A DNA stretch of 31,474 nt, from positions 1 to 31,474 of the forward strand of contig DASRUX010000264.1 of the NCBI GenBank assembly GCA_035655235.1, read 5' to 3'. Below the pieces are notes generated by a model, which was not told the DNA's origin, ran no database searches, and saw only the letters and a list, made by a program, of their open reading frames with translations. The stretch's first letter is position 1, and each line of letters begins with the position of its first letter. Position numbers and translations under genes: made by a program. Below, one piece after another: positions 7,199 through 14,761 of the stretch. This DNA is from JAGTRP01 sp035655235 (lineage in GTDB: Bacteria > Pseudomonadota > Gammaproteobacteria > Burkholderiales > Rhodocyclaceae).

Positions 7199-8227
7199 TC
7201 AGGTAGCGCTGGGATCGACCGAGAAAGTGAAGGAATCCGCGAAGAACTCTTCTTCCGGCAGGCGGCAGGTCGAGACGAAGTCCCGCTTCGCGGCATCCAC
7301 CATGGCCGGCGAGCCGCAGGCATAGACCTGGAAGTCGGAAAGGTTGGGGAAATCGGCCATGACCGCCTGGTGTACAAAGCCGGTACGGCCCTGCCAGGCG
7401 TCGCCGGGCGCCGGATCGGCGAGCACCGGAATGTAGCGGACGTGGGCATGCTGGGCCGCCCATTGTTCCGGTACGGCGTTCTGGTACAGGTCGGCCTTGG
7501 TGCGGGCGCCCCAATACACGTACATGGGCCGCTGGCAGCCCTCGTGCAGGGCGTGCTCGACGATGGCTTTCACCGGGGCGAAGCCGGTGCCGCCGGCCAG
7601 GAAGACGATAGGCTTGGCGGAATCTTCCCGCAGGTAGAAGGTGCCGTGGGGGCCGTTGAAGCGCAGGATGTCCCGCACCTTCATGGTGGAGAACACCTGC
7701 TCGGTGAACAGGCCGCCGGGAACGTGGCGGATGTGGAGCTGGAGGAAGGCGTCGTCGTGGGGAGCGTTGGCCAGGGAGAAGCTGCGCCGCTTGCCATCCT
7801 TGAGCAGGATGTCGATGTACTGGCCGGCGAGGAACTGCAGCCGCTCGCTGGCGGGCAGCTTGAGGTGCATCTCGATCACGTCCGGGGCCAGTTTTTCCAG
7901 CTTCTCGATGCGGGCGGGCAGGGTCTTCACCGGGATGTCCCGGGAAGAGCTGACCTGCTTGCACTCGATCTCCACATCGGTCCGGGGCGTGGCGCAGCAG
8001 AAGAGGGTCAGTCCCTCGGCTTTCTCGGCATCGGTCAGGGCGTGGGCCTGGGATGCGCCGTGGTCCACGGCGCCGGACAGGACCTTGCCCTTGCAGGCCC
8101 CGCAGGCGCCGTTGCGGCAGCCGTAGGGCAGGGTCAGGCCCTGGCGCAAGCCGGCTTCCAGGATAGTTTCGTCGGCGTTGGCATCGAACTCGTGGCCGCT
8201 CGGCCGGACTGTGATGTGATGGCTCAT
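7199..8227 (-). CDS. Ferredoxin-NAD(P)H reductase fusion of the AscD (CDP-6-deoxy-delta-3,4-glucoseen reductase) type
   Basis: 342 residues, three domains. The N-terminal plant-type [2Fe-2S] ferredoxin domain has Cys37, Cys42, Cys45 and Cys77 or Cys78. The FAD domain carries RSFS (148-151). The NAD domain carries GGTG (212-215) and YACGSP near 302-307. Electrons would flow from NAD(P)H through FAD to the iron-sulfur centre and on to an unknown acceptor. The family is often labelled CDP-6-deoxy-delta-3,4-glucoseen reductase, but no deoxysugar genes lie in this window, so that label should not be taken as function. The start at 8227 has AAGGGGAA upstream. It is transcribed alone, ahead of the iron operon; whether it feeds iron reduction is speculative. 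Confidence 0.85.
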   Translation of the reverse strand: MSHHITVRPSGHEFDANADETILEAGLRQGLTLPYGCRNGACGACKGKVLSGAVDHGASQAHALTDAEKAEGLTLFCCATPRTDVEIECKQVSSSRDIPVKTLPARIEKLEKLAPDVIEMHLKLPASERLQFLAGQYIDILLKDGKRRSFSLANAPHDDAFLQLHIRHVPGGLFTEQVFSTMKVRDILRFNGPHGTFYLREDSAKPIVFLAGGTGFAPVKAIVEHALHEGCQRPMYVYWGARTKADLYQNAVPEQWAAQHAHVRYIPVLADPAPGDAWQGRTGFVHQAVMADFPNLSDFQVYACGSPAMVDAAKRDFVSTCRLPEEEFFADSFTFSVDPSAT

Positions 8228-8243
8228 GGATTCCCCTTGAATT

Positions 8244-8273
8244 CTGACTCTGTGTGCCCCGTTCGGCTAAAAT
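8244..8273 (+). promoter_or_regulatory. Probable promoter of the SDR-hemJ-rlmL group
   Basis: CTGACT (8244-8249) and TAAAAT (8268-8273) are 18 bases apart. Initiation would fall at or within one or two bases of the GTG start at 8280. With no Shine-Dalgarno sequence visible, the message may be leaderless. Confidence 0.4.
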
Positions 8274-8279
8274 GCCGCC

Positions 8280-9158
8280 GTGCAAAGACTGCTCATCATC
8301 GGCAGCGGGGACGTTGCCCGCCGCGCTCTCCCTCGACTCGTCAAGCGCTACCGCGTCTACGCCCTGATGCGCGATGCCGGCCGTGCTGCCGACTGGCGGG
8401 CCGCCGGGGCGGTGCCGGTTTGGGGCGATCTGGACGACCGCCGCAGCCTCGACCGTTTGGCCGGGCTGGCCGACCTGGTTCTACACCTGGCGCCGCCGCC
8501 GAACTCCGGCGACATCGACCGCCGCACCCGCAACCTGCTGGCAGCGCTTGCAAAGGGCAAAAGTCTACCACGCCGCCTGATCTACGTTAGCACCACCGGG
8601 GTCTATGGCGACTGTGCCGGGGAGCGCATCGAGGAAACCCGGCCTCTCCGGCCGCACACTGCCCGTGCCCGGCGCCGGGTGGATGCGGAGCAGCGTCTGC
8701 GTAGCGCCGGCACCCGGCAGGGGATGGAAGTCGTCCTGCTGCGGGCCCCGGGCATCTACGCGGCGGATCGATTGCCCCTGGAGCGCCTCAAGGCGGGAAC
8801 GCCGGCCCTCGCTACCGCCGAGGACTCGTTTTCCAACCACATCCATGCCGACGACCTTGCCGCCGCCTGCATTGCCGCCCTGTGCCGGGGCGGGGCCAAC
8901 CGGGCCTACAACGTGGTGGACAATTCGGACATGAAGATGGGCGACTACTTCGACCGGGTGGCCGACGCCTTTGGCCTTCCCCGTCCGCCGCGCCTGTCCC
9001 GGGAAGCGATCGGCCAGGTGCTCTCGCCGGTACAGCTCTCCTTCATGGAGGAATCCCGGCGTATCGGCAGCCGGCGCCTCAAGGCAGAACTCAAATTGCG
9101 GCTGCGCTATCCGACCGTGGATGACGGACTGCTGGCTGCCAGAGAAAGGAAAGAGTAA
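8280..9158 (+). CDS. NAD(P)-binding SDR-like protein (extended, YeeZ-like)
   Basis: 292 residues from a GTG. A Rossmann nucleotide-binding motif GSGDVA is at residues 8-13, and the extended-SDR segment YVSTTGVYG is at 102-110. The later part (HIHADDLAAACIAAL, then YNVVDNSDMKMGDYFDRVADAFG) matches NAD-dependent epimerase/dehydratase relatives. The catalytic YxxxK pair is not obvious: the matching region reads PHTARARRRVDAE. This agrees with YeeZ-type atypical SDRs rather than a true sugar epimerase. Substrate unknown. It heads a rightward group with the HemJ-like gene two bases downstream. No ribosome binding site is seen before the GTG. Confidence 0.75.
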   Translation: MQRLLIIGSGDVARRALPRLVKRYRVYALMRDAGRAADWRAAGAVPVWGDLDDRRSLDRLAGLADLVLHLAPPPNSGDIDRRTRNLLAALAKGKSLPRRLIYVSTTGVYGDCAGERIEETRPLRPHTARARRRVDAEQRLRSAGTRQGMEVVLLRAPGIYAADRLPLERLKAGTPALATAEDSFSNHIHADDLAAACIAALCRGGANRAYNVVDNSDMKMGDYFDRVADAFGLPRPPRLSREAIGQVLSPVQLSFMEESRRIGSRRLKAELKLRLRYPTVDDGLLAARERKE

Positions 9159-9160
9159 GC

Positions 9161-9577
9161 ATGCTGGTCATCAAGGCATTTCACATTTCCATGGTGGTCG
9201 CCTGGTTCGCCGGGCTCTTCTACCTGCCGCGCATTTTCGTCAATCTGGCCATGGTGCCGGCGGACAGCGTCGCCGAACGGGAGCGACTGGTCCTCATGGC
9301 CCACAAGCTCTACCGCTTCATGACCCCCCTGGGGGTGCTGGCGGTGATCTTCGGCCTGTGGTTGTGGCTGGGCTTCAACTTTTCCGGGGGGTGGCTCCAC
9401 GCAAAGGTCAGCCTGGTGGCCTTGCTGATCCTCTATCACTGGCATTGCGGCCGCCTGCTCAAGGCCTTCGAGGCCGGGCGCCCGACCCGCAGCCATGTCT
9501 GGTTCCGCTTCTATAACGAACTGCCGGTGCTGGTGCTGTTCGCGGTGGTCTTCCTGGTGGTCTTGAAACCTTTCTGA
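9161..9577 (+). CDS. HemJ/CopD-family integral membrane protein (putative protoporphyrinogen oxidase)
   Basis: 138 residues with about four membrane helices. It shares the HemJ pattern: His8 and Trp15 in helix 1, GLFYLPR at 18-24, WLHAKVSLV in the middle, and the conserved end FYNELPVLVLFAVVFLVVLKPF. HemJ proteins oxidise protoporphyrinogen IX to protoporphyrin IX in heme synthesis where HemG and HemY are absent. The broader CopD superfamily also has copper-linked members, but the NELP and KPF ends favour HemJ. A GGAAAGAG site precedes the ATG. Its stop shares a base with the rlmL start (TGATG). Confidence 0.75.
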   Translation: MLVIKAFHISMVVAWFAGLFYLPRIFVNLAMVPADSVAERERLVLMAHKLYRFMTPLGVLAVIFGLWLWLGFNFSGGWLHAKVSLVALLILYHWHCGRLLKAFEAGRPTRSHVWFRFYNELPVLVLFAVVFLVVLKPF

Positions 9578-10716
9578 TGAATACCTATTTCGCTACCTGC
9601 CCCCGGGGCCTGGAATCCCTTCTCGTCGATGAGCTGACCGCCGTCGGCGCCCAAAAGGCCGGGGCCGTTCCCGGCGGCGTCCAATTCGTCGGCGACTGGA
9701 CCGTCTGCTACCGGGCCAACCTGGAATCCCGCCTGGCCACCCGCATCCTGTGGAAGGTGGGCCAGGGCGCCTACACCCGGGAAGAGGATATCTACCGCCT
9801 TGCCGCGGCCCAGCCCTGGCACGAGCTATTCGATATCTCCCGCACCTTCCGGGTGCTGACCACGGCCACCAAGTGCCCTTTGCGCTCCATCGACTTCGTC
9901 ACCCTGCGGGTGAAGGATGCGGTGTGCGACCGCTTCCGCGCTCGGAACGGGGAGCGGCCCAGCGTGGATACCCGGGAGCCGGATGTGCGCATCCACGTCT
10001 ATCTCACCGAACGGGATTGCACCCTCTACCTGGATACCTCCGGCAATCCCCTCTGGCAGCGGGGCCTGCGGCGGGCAACGGTGGAGGCGCCCCTGAAGGA
10101 AAACCTGGCGGCAGGCATCCTTAAGCTCACCGGCTGGCAGCCGGGTATGGCCCTCTTCGATCCCATGTGCGGCAGCGGTACCTTCCTCCTGGAAGCGGTG
10201 CAGGTTGCCCTGGATCGGGCGCCGGGCCTGGGGCGAAGTTTTGCCTTCGAGAAGCTGGCGAGCTTCGAGGCCATCAACTGGGCCAAGATCAAATCGGCCG
10301 CCGAGGCCCGCTGCAAGCCGGTCGGGCCTTTGGCCATCCGAGGTAGCGATCTGGACGAGCGCGCCGTGCGGGCGGCCCGCCGCAACCTGCAGGAAGCCGG
10401 ATTCGGCGGTGCCGTGCAGGTGGAACGGGCGGATATCCTGGAACTCTCGGCACCGGAGCCCTCCGGCATCCTGCTGGCCAACCCGCCCTACGGCGAACGG
10501 ATCGGCGAGCAGGAAGAACTGGCGGCCCTCTATCCTCAGTTGGGCGATGCCCTCAAGAAGCGCTGGGCGGGCTGGAACTGCTACTTCTTCACGGCCGACA
10601 CCCGGCTGCCCAAGCTCATCGGCCTGAAGCCCAGCCGCAAGATGCCGCTCTTCAACGGCGCCCTGGAGTGCCGGCTGTACGAAATCAAGGTGGTGGCGGG
10701 GAGCAATCGGCGGTAA
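9577..10716 (+). CDS. rlmL: THUMP-domain class I SAM-dependent RNA methyltransferase (RlmL-like)
   Basis: 379 residues. An N-terminal ferredoxin-like and THUMP region (about 1-155) binds RNA. The methyltransferase domain has motif I DPMCGSGT (195-202) for SAM and motif IV NPPYGER (302-308), the N2-guanine methyltransferase signature. It matches the first half of E. coli RlmL/YcbY, which makes m2G2445 in 23S rRNA. The second E. coli domain (RlmK, m7G2069) is absent, as in many bacteria outside the gammaproteobacteria. It is translationally coupled to the HemJ-like gene through TGATG and faces the convergent pilU 29 bases beyond its stop. Exact target base is inferred from the family. Confidence 0.85.
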   Translation: MNTYFATCPRGLESLLVDELTAVGAQKAGAVPGGVQFVGDWTVCYRANLESRLATRILWKVGQGAYTREEDIYRLAAAQPWHELFDISRTFRVLTTATKCPLRSIDFVTLRVKDAVCDRFRARNGERPSVDTREPDVRIHVYLTERDCTLYLDTSGNPLWQRGLRRATVEAPLKENLAAGILKLTGWQPGMALFDPMCGSGTFLLEAVQVALDRAPGLGRSFAFEKLASFEAINWAKIKSAAEARCKPVGPLAIRGSDLDERAVRAARRNLQEAGFGGAVQVERADILELSAPEPSGILLANPPYGERIGEQEELAALYPQLGDALKKRWAGWNCYFFTADTRLPKLIGLKPSRKMPLFNGALECRLYEIKVVAGSNRR

Positions 10717-10745
10717 GGGACGCCGGTCAACGGCGGAACACAGCC

Positions 10746-11882
10746 TCAAACAATGTCGAGGTGCCCGATGCCGGTGGTCAAGTCCCGGTCCTTCGACTCC
10801 TTCCCCTGCAGCTTGATCTGCAACCGCAAGTCGTTGAGGGAATCGGCGTTACGGAGCGCGTCCTCGTAGGTGATCTTGCCGGCCTCGTAGAGGTCGAAGA
10901 GGGCCTGGTCGAAGGTCTGCATCCCCAGTTCCCGGGACTTCTTCATGATTTCCTTGATCTCGTGGACCTCACCCTTGAAGATCAGGTCGGAAACCAGCGG
11001 GGAATTGAGCATCACCTCGATGGCGGCGACCCGGCCCTTGCCGTCCTTCTTGGGGATCAGTCGCTGGGACACCATGGCCCGCAGGTTCAGTGACAGGTCC
11101 ATGAGCAACTGCTGGCGGCGCTCTTCCGGGAAGAAGTTGATGACCCGGTCGATGGCCTGGTTGGCGCTGTTGGCGTGGAGGGTCGCCAGGCAGAGGTGAC
11201 CGGTTTCGGCGAAGGCCACGGCGTAGTCCATGGTCTCCCGGTCGCGGATTTCCCCCATCAGGATCACGTCCGGCGCCTGGCGCAGGGTGTTCTTCAGGGC
11301 CGGTTCCCAGTCGTCGGTATCCACGCCCACCTCCCGCTGGGTCACGATGCAGTTCTTGTGCTCGTGGACGTATTCGATCGGGTCCTCGATGGTGATGATG
11401 TGGCCGAAGGTGTTTTCGTTGCGGAAATCCACCAGGGAGGCGAGGGACGTGGTCTTGCCGGTGCCGGTGCCGCCGACGAAGATGACCAGGCCGCGCTTGG
11501 TTAGGGCGATGTCCTTGATGACCGGCGGCAGGCCCAGTTCATCCAGCTTCGGGATGGTCATGTTGATGGTCCGGCAGACGATGCCGACCCGGCCCTGCTG
11601 GACGAAGGCATTGACCCGGAAGCGGCCGATCCCCGCCGGCGAGATGGCGAAATTACATTCCTTGGTGGCTTCGAATTCCGCCGACTGGCGGTCATTCATG
11701 ATGGAACGCGCCAGCTCGGCGGTGTGCTGAGGGGTGAGGACCTGGTTGGAAACCGGGGTCACCTTGCCGTCGATCTTGATGGCGGGGGGGAAATTCGCCG
11801 TGATGAACAGGTCCGACCCCTTCTTCTGCGCCATGAGGCGCAGGAGGTCGTGCATGAATTTCATTGCCTGATCGCGTTCCAT
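10746..11882 (-). CDS. pilU: Type IV pilus retraction ATPase PilU
   Basis: 378 residues, the normal PilU length. It is a hexameric cytoplasmic ATPase that works with PilT in pilus retraction. Walker A GGTGTGKT is at 137-144, the Asp box lies in IITIEDPIEYVH, Walker B DVILMGEIRD is at 205-214, and the His box HLCLATLHANSA follows. MHDLLRLMAQKKGSDLFITANFPPAIKIDG near the start and the PilU-specific C-terminal extension distinguish it from PilT. ATG 11882 is chosen because GGAAGAGAAT precedes it; Met7 (11864) is a weaker alternative. It lies downstream of pilT, separated by a 130-base gap that holds a long palindrome. Confidence 0.95.
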   Translation of the reverse strand: MERDQAMKFMHDLLRLMAQKKGSDLFITANFPPAIKIDGKVTPVSNQVLTPQHTAELARSIMNDRQSAEFEATKECNFAISPAGIGRFRVNAFVQQGRVGIVCRTINMTIPKLDELGLPPVIKDIALTKRGLVIFVGGTGTGKTTSLASLVDFRNENTFGHIITIEDPIEYVHEHKNCIVTQREVGVDTDDWEPALKNTLRQAPDVILMGEIRDRETMDYAVAFAETGHLCLATLHANSANQAIDRVINFFPEERRQQLLMDLSLNLRAMVSQRLIPKKDGKGRVAAIEVMLNSPLVSDLIFKGEVHEIKEIMKKSRELGMQTFDQALFDLYEAGKITYEDALRNADSLNDLRLQIKLQGKESKDRDLTTGIGHLDIV

Positions 11883-11898
11883 ATTCTCTTCCTTGCTC

Positions 11899-11986
11899 GT
11901 CGATACGGCGTTGCCTGCGCCCGCGGCCAGCTTGCCGTACTAAAGTACTGTCTGCGCCGGCCGCGACCTTGGCGCCTTGTCTCGAC
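11899..11986. repeat. Long imperfect palindrome between pilT and pilU
   Basis: The gap contains an 88-base imperfect inverted repeat centred at 11942/11943. GTCGA (11899-11903) mirrors TCGAC (11982-11986), CGCGGCC (11922-11928) pairs with GGCCGCG (11959-11965) with a small register shift, and GTACTAAAGTAC (11937-11948) forms the centre. No T-run ends it. It may be a dispersed intergenic repeat (REP/BIME-like) or an RNA structure that stabilises or separates the pilT and pilU parts of the transcript. Copy number cannot be judged from one window. Confidence 0.65.
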
Positions 11987-12012
11987 TTCGCTTTACTGTG
12001 ACAGGTGAATGC

Positions 12013-13056
12013 TTACGCCGGGAAGGCGTCCTTGTTGGCTGCCTTGGAGCGGGCCTCGCTGCTGGAGACGACGTTCCGGCGAACGAGGTCCTGCAAGTTC
12101 TGGTCCAGGGTCTGCATGCCGAAGTTCTGGCCGGTCTGGATGGCGGAATACATCTGGGCCACCTTGTTTTCCCGAATGAGGTTACGGATGGCGGGGGTGC
12201 CGATCATGATCTCGTGGGCCGCCACCCGGCCGTTGCCGTCCTTGGTCTTCAAGAGGGTCTGGGAAATGACCGCCCGCAGGGATTCGGAGAGCATCGAGCG
12301 GACCATTTCCTTTTCCGCGGCCGGGAAGACGTCCACGATCCGGTCCACGGTCTTGGCGGCCGAGGAGGTGTGCAGGGTGCCGAACACCAGGTGGCCGGTT
12401 TCGGCGCCGGACAGGGCCAGGCGGATGGTTTCCAGGTCCCGCATTTCGCCCACCAGGATCACGTCCGGGTCTTCCCGTAGGGCGGAGCGCAGGGCGTTGT
12501 TGAAGGACAGGGTGTGAGGACCCACTTCCCGCTGGTTCACCAGGCACTTCTTGGATTCATGGACGAATTCGATGGGGTCCTCGACGGTGAGGATGTGGCC
12601 GTAGTCGTTTTCGTTGATGTGGTTGACCATCGCCGCCAGGGTGGTGGACTTGCCCGAACCGGTAGGGCCGGTGACCAGGACGATGCCCCGGGGGAATTCG
12701 GAGATGTCCTTGAAAATCTTGGGGCAGTTCAGCTCTTCCAGGGTCAGCACCTTGGAGGGAATGGTCCGGAACACCGCGGCGGCGCCCCGGTGCTGGTTGT
12801 AGGCGTTAACCCGGAAGCGGGCCAGGTTCGGGATTTCGAAGGAGAAGTCGCACTCCAGGGTTTCTTCGTAAATCTTCCGCTGGCCGTCGTTCATGATGTC
12901 GTACACCATGCCATGGACATCCTTGTGCTCCATGGGCGGCAGGTTGATACGGCGGACATCGCCGTGGACCCGGATCATGGGCGGCAGGCCGGACGAGAGG
13001 TGAAGGTCGGAAGCCTTGTTCTTGACGCCGAAGGCCAGGAGTTCGGTAATGTCCAT
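12013..13056 (-). CDS. pilT: Type IV pilus retraction ATPase PilT
   Basis: 347 residues, as usual for PilT. The start MDITELLAFGVKNKASDLHLS at 13056 has GAGGA upstream; the longer frame to 13407 runs antisense into yggS and is rejected. Walker A GPTGSGKS is at 130-137, Walker B DVILVGEMRD at 198-207, the His box HLVFGTLHT at 222-230, and the PilT-specific AIRNLIREN lies near the C-terminus. It powers pilus disassembly for twitching motility and DNA uptake. It is divergent from yggS with 57 bases between, a common arrangement in beta- and gammaproteobacteria. Confidence 0.97.
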   Translation of the reverse strand: MDITELLAFGVKNKASDLHLSSGLPPMIRVHGDVRRINLPPMEHKDVHGMVYDIMNDGQRKIYEETLECDFSFEIPNLARFRVNAYNQHRGAAAVFRTIPSKVLTLEELNCPKIFKDISEFPRGIVLVTGPTGSGKSTTLAAMVNHINENDYGHILTVEDPIEFVHESKKCLVNQREVGPHTLSFNNALRSALREDPDVILVGEMRDLETIRLALSGAETGHLVFGTLHTSSAAKTVDRIVDVFPAAEKEMVRSMLSESLRAVISQTLLKTKDGNGRVAAHEIMIGTPAIRNLIRENKVAQMYSAIQTGQNFGMQTLDQNLQDLVRRNVVSSSEARSKAANKDAFPA

Positions 13057-13078
13057 GCGGGTATCCTCGGGGGGCGCG

Positions 13079-13107
13079 TGTATACTTGGGGAAAGCCTGA
13101 ATTCCAA
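13079..13107 (-). promoter_or_regulatory. Probable pilT promoter
   Basis: On the minus strand TTGGAA (13102-13107) is followed after 17 bases by TATACA (13079-13084). Transcription would start about 16 bases upstream of the pilT start codon, just before its GAGGA site. The same AT-rich box reads TATACT on the plus strand and could also serve yggS, but no good plus-strand -35 is seen. Confidence 0.45.
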
Positions 13108-13113
13108 AGGATT

Positions 13114-13803
13114 ATGAGCGTAATCGCCTCCAACCTGCAAGCCGTCAGAGCCCGCATTGACGCGGCTGCGCGGGCCGTCGGACGGGATCCGGCAACGGTG
13201 AAATTGCTCGCCGTCAGCAAGACCTGGCCGGCAGAAAACATCCGGGAAGCGGCCCGGGCAGGACAACGTTCTTTCGGCGAAAATTACGTCCAGGAGGCCG
13301 TGGAAAAGGTCGGCCAATTGCGGGATATGGAACTGGAATGGCACTTCATCGGGCCGCTGCAGAGCAACAAGACCCGCCTGGTGGCCGAGAACTTCGCCTG
13401 GGTTCACTCCATCGAAAGGCTGAAGATCGCCGAGCGCCTGTCGGCCCAGCGTCCCGCCGGCCTACCGCCCCTGGAAGTGTGCGTGCAAGTCAATGTCTCC
13501 GGGGAGGCCAGCAAGAGCGGCTGCGAACCGTCCGAGGCCGTGGAACTGTGCCGCCGGGTGGCGGAACTGCCCAAGCTGCGGCTGCGCGGCCTCATGGCGA
13601 TTCCTGAGCCGGTGGAAGAATTCGAAGCCCAGCGCCGGCCCTTCAAGCAACTGAAAGAATTGTTCGAATCCCTGCGAGCCGGCGGCCTGCCGCTCGATAC
13701 CCTGTCCATGGGCATGTCCCATGACCTGGAGGCAGCCATTGCCGAAGGGGCGACGGTGGTTCGAATCGGCACCGCTATTTTTGGTGAGAGAAACTACCTA
13801 TGA
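13114..13803 (+). CDS. yggS: YggS-family pyridoxal phosphate homeostasis protein
   Basis: 229 residues, a single-domain alpha/beta barrel of the alanine racemase N-terminal fold. The PLP lysine is Lys36 in LLAVSKTWP. FGENYVQEAVEK, WHFIGPLQSNK, QVNVSGEASKSG and LSMGMSHDLEAAIAEGATVVRIGTAIFGER are all family hallmarks. It binds PLP and helps control vitamin B6 and amino acid balance; no catalytic activity is assigned in the family. The start at 13114 has AAAGGA upstream. Its stop overlaps proC by four bases (ATGA). Confidence 0.95.
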   Translation: MSVIASNLQAVRARIDAAARAVGRDPATVKLLAVSKTWPAENIREAARAGQRSFGENYVQEAVEKVGQLRDMELEWHFIGPLQSNKTRLVAENFAWVHSIERLKIAERLSAQRPAGLPPLEVCVQVNVSGEASKSGCEPSEAVELCRRVAELPKLRLRGLMAIPEPVEEFEAQRRPFKQLKELFESLRAGGLPLDTLSMGMSHDLEAAIAEGATVVRIGTAIFGERNYL

Positions 13804-14612
13804 AGATCACTTTCCTGGGCGGCGGCAACATGGCCAACGCCCTCATCGGCGGCCTCCTGAAGCAGGGCTTCGCCCCCGCCGACATCCATGTAGTGGAGCT
13901 GAACGCCGACAACCGCGCCAGGCTCGCCAGCACCTACGGCGTCACCTGCCATGCCGGCCCTGAGGCCGCCGCCTGGGCCACTGACCTGATCGTGCTGGCG
14001 GTGAAGCCCCAGCAGATGAAGGAGGCGGTGGCACCCATTGCGCCGCACCTCGCCAACCAGGTCGTGATCAGCATCGCCGCCGGCCTGCGGCTGGAATCCC
14101 TGTCCCGCTGGCTGGGGGGCTACCGCAAGCTGGTACGCACCATGCCCAACACCCCCGCTCTCATCGGCGCCGGCATCACCGGGCTCTTCGCCCTGCCGGA
14201 GGTCTCCGCCGATGAGCGAGCCGCCGCCGAGCGGGTGCTGCAGGCGGTGGGCACTACCGTCTGGATCGACGACGAATCCCGCATCGACGCCGTCACCGCC
14301 GTTTCCGGCAGCGGCCCGGCCTACGTCTTCCTGTTCATCGAGGCCCTGCAGCAGGCGGCTGCCGACCTGGGCTTCACCCCCGAGCAGGCGCGGCAACTGT
14401 CCATCGAGACGGTGCTGGGCGCCGCCAAGCTGGCCGCCGCCTCCGACGAGCCGGCCTCCATCCTGCGGGAGCGGGTGACCTCCAAGGGCGGCACCACCGA
14501 GGCGGCCCTCAAGGTCATGGCCGAGCGGGGCGTCAAGGAAGGCATCGTCGCCGGCATCCAGGCGGCCGATGCCCGGGGGCGGGAGCTGGGCAATCTGCTA
14601 GGGGCAGCATGA
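13800..14612 (+). CDS. proC: Pyrroline-5-carboxylate reductase
   Basis: 270 residues. It reduces 1-pyrroline-5-carboxylate to L-proline with NAD(P)H, the last step of proline synthesis. The Rossmann motif FLGGGNMA is at 5-12, RTMPNTPALIGAG lies in mid-chain, and the conserved AVSGSGPAYVFLFIEAL plus TSKGGTTEAAL near the C-terminus form the catalytic and dimer region. Length is standard. It is coupled to yggS by ATGA and to the following small ORF also by ATGA. Confidence 0.97.
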   Translation: MKITFLGGGNMANALIGGLLKQGFAPADIHVVELNADNRARLASTYGVTCHAGPEAAAWATDLIVLAVKPQQMKEAVAPIAPHLANQVVISIAAGLRLESLSRWLGGYRKLVRTMPNTPALIGAGITGLFALPEVSADERAAAERVLQAVGTTVWIDDESRIDAVTAVSGSGPAYVFLFIEALQQAAADLGFTPEQARQLSIETVLGAAKLAAASDEPASILRERVTSKGGTTEAALKVMAERGVKEGIVAGIQAADARGRELGNLLGAA

Positions 14613-14761
14613 GCAAGGAGCAAGGTTCCATGATGAACAAAGTGAAGAATGGAATGCGACTGGCCGCGAATGCTGCCAAGGCCTCCCACTCGCGGACGTG
14701 CGCATCCCCGGCATGCTTTGCAAGCCAGGGTCCCTGCTTACTGCTCGGGGAGGCCGACTGA
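14609..14761 (+). CDS. Candidate 50-residue small protein between proC and yggT
   Basis: An ATG overlapping the proC stop (ATGA) opens a 50-codon frame ending in a TGA that shares its last base with the yggT ATG (TGATG). Both junctions match the coupled style of this operon. The peptide begins MSKEQGSMMNKVKNGMRLAAN, is basic at first, and ends with three cysteines within RTCASPACFASQGPC and an acidic tail. I do not recognise it. Against it: third-position GC is about 72 percent by hand count, lower than the neighbours appear to be, and part of the frame can fold as an imperfect hairpin (about 14707-14731). It could be a decayed or repeat-derived spacer. The start for this frame has no strong ribosome binding site other than coupling. 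Confidence 0.4.
   Translation: MSKEQGSMMNKVKNGMRLAANAAKASHSRTCASPACFASQGPCLLLGEAD

Noticed and set aside
10717..10745. Terminator between rlmL and pilU
   Set aside because: Only a 5 bp stem (CGCCG/CGGCG) with no T-run; too weak to call.
13057..13407. Extension of the pilT frame to 13407
   Set aside because: It runs antisense through yggS. Known PilT proteins begin at MDITELL.
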